Source: Chloroflexota bacterium
GTDB lineage: Bacteria; Chloroflexota; UBA11872; VXOZ01
NCBI GenBank assembly: GCA_958295775.1
Contig: CATQHC010000003.1
Span: 310,001 to 374,000 of the forward strand
Reading direction: 5' to 3'
Length of the DNA stretch: 64,000 nt
Below, in pieces: positions 63,476 through 64,000 of this stretch (positions are counted from its first letter, which is position 1; every line of letters starts with the position of its first letter). Position numbers and translations under genes: made by a program. Under the pieces are notes generated by a model. That model saw only the letters and a program-made list of their open reading frames with translations, did no database searches and had not been told where the DNA came from.

Positions 63476-64000
63476 GGTAGGTGAAAGTTCTCCTTCTAGC
63501 TTAGCGTGCCTCTCGCAAGGGTTTCCGCCCTAAGCTGTAATGTAGTCAGGTAGCAACAGTATACGTCTTTGTCGACCGGCATGGGTGCGCTTCTACTCTC
63601 CGAGAAGGTCAGGGCAAACGGATTGGCATGTCTGCACTCTGACAAGCATGTCGAGACATTCTCTTGCGGAAGGTAAGTTGCTATTGTCGGTGCCCGCAAG
63701 TGGCTGTAACGGGCCGTATCGGTGGCTGGTTACTTTCGCCGGGACATTCTCTGTTTCAGGAGGTTCACGAACTCCTATCCTTGTATTGGCATCCCGCGCT
63801 CAGCTATAGTGAGGTATGGAAGACAACGTGATCTTCTCCAATATATTTTCTCAGTTGCGCGCCAAGCGCCGGTCACGAGCAGCTTGTCCAAGTGTCACGT
63901 AGCGGACAGGGTTAGTGTTTTGTGACTAGCACATGCTGCTTCAGCTAATCAGCAGCTTCTTGAAACGGCGATTTCGCAAGGCGGCGATTTCGCAAGGCGG
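63476..64000. other. Right-end non-coding region
   Basis: About 525 bp without a recognised gene, ending in a short tandem repeat. The next gene probably lies beyond the window. Confidence 0.5.
63966..64000. repeat. Short tandem repeat at the window edge
   Basis: Two perfect copies of a 16-bp unit CGGCGATTTCGCAAGG (63966-63981, 63982-63997) plus the first bases of a third, cut by the window end. The array may continue. Confidence 0.85.

Overview
The window is bacterial chromosomal DNA with about 46 protein genes, one tRNA-Lys gene and several families of short dispersed palindromes. No rRNA, CRISPR array, transposase or integrase was seen. The backbone is GC-rich, and many starts are GTG or TTG behind good Shine-Dalgarno sequences. 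An MqnP-type UbiA prenyltransferase points to menaquinone synthesis. The wide spread of small-molecule enzymes (phytanoyl-CoA dioxygenase, GMC oxidoreductase, three class III aminotransferases, RraA, C45 acyltransferase, metal-free-looking amidohydrolases) fits an uncultured Chloroflexota-like or sponge/marine-associated lineage. That placement is inference from gene content only.

Layout. 0.3-1.3 kb: MqnP-like prenyltransferase. 1.3-7.3 kb: a visibly lower-GC cassette with a DPPY DNA methyltransferase (+) facing an operon (-) of HerA ATPase, NurA nuclease (split by a frameshift) and a TSPPY DNA methyltransferase. This is the best candidate for an undescribed defence system. 7.4-11.4 kb: hydrolase, a frameshifted small coiled-coil/membrane gene, aminotransferase, sugar isomerase-like protein. 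11.4-13.3 kb: a second lower-GC module, an AAA ATPase translationally coupled to a TOPRIM-like DUF3226-type protein (OLD/PARIS-like). 13.4-28 kb: ceramidase-like hydrolase, a lipoprotein with five tandem Cache-like repeats, PhyH, methyltransferase, GMC oxidoreductase, aminotransferase, HAD phosphatase, ankyrin protein, and an Lnt homologue without its catalytic Cys.

28.5-35.8 kb: methyltransferase, PyrE-like, C45 hydrolase and three glycosyltransferase genes, one a double-GT2 fusion. 35.9-40.4 kb: purC, VOC protein, purB and a MoaD-like protein with a C-terminal extension. 40.5-45.6 kb: YfhO-like membrane protein, amidohydrolase-like, RraA-like, Nudix.

45.7-54 kb: a second glycan cluster on the minus strand. 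It has two 737-aa GT-C transferases flanking tRNA-Lys, a methyltransferase broken at a 10-base G/C run, two GT2 enzymes and a DUF2304 protein. 54.4-63.5 kb: second amidohydrolase paralogue, Gfo/Idh/MocA oxidoreductase, third aminotransferase, Cu/Zn superoxide dismutase lipoprotein, TPR-like protein, nucleoside phosphorylase, DUF3604 hydrolase.

The two lower-GC modules near the left end (HerA/NurA/methylases and ATPase/TOPRIM) together look like a small defence island in a metabolic backbone. The two glycosyltransferase clusters probably build a cell-surface glycan.
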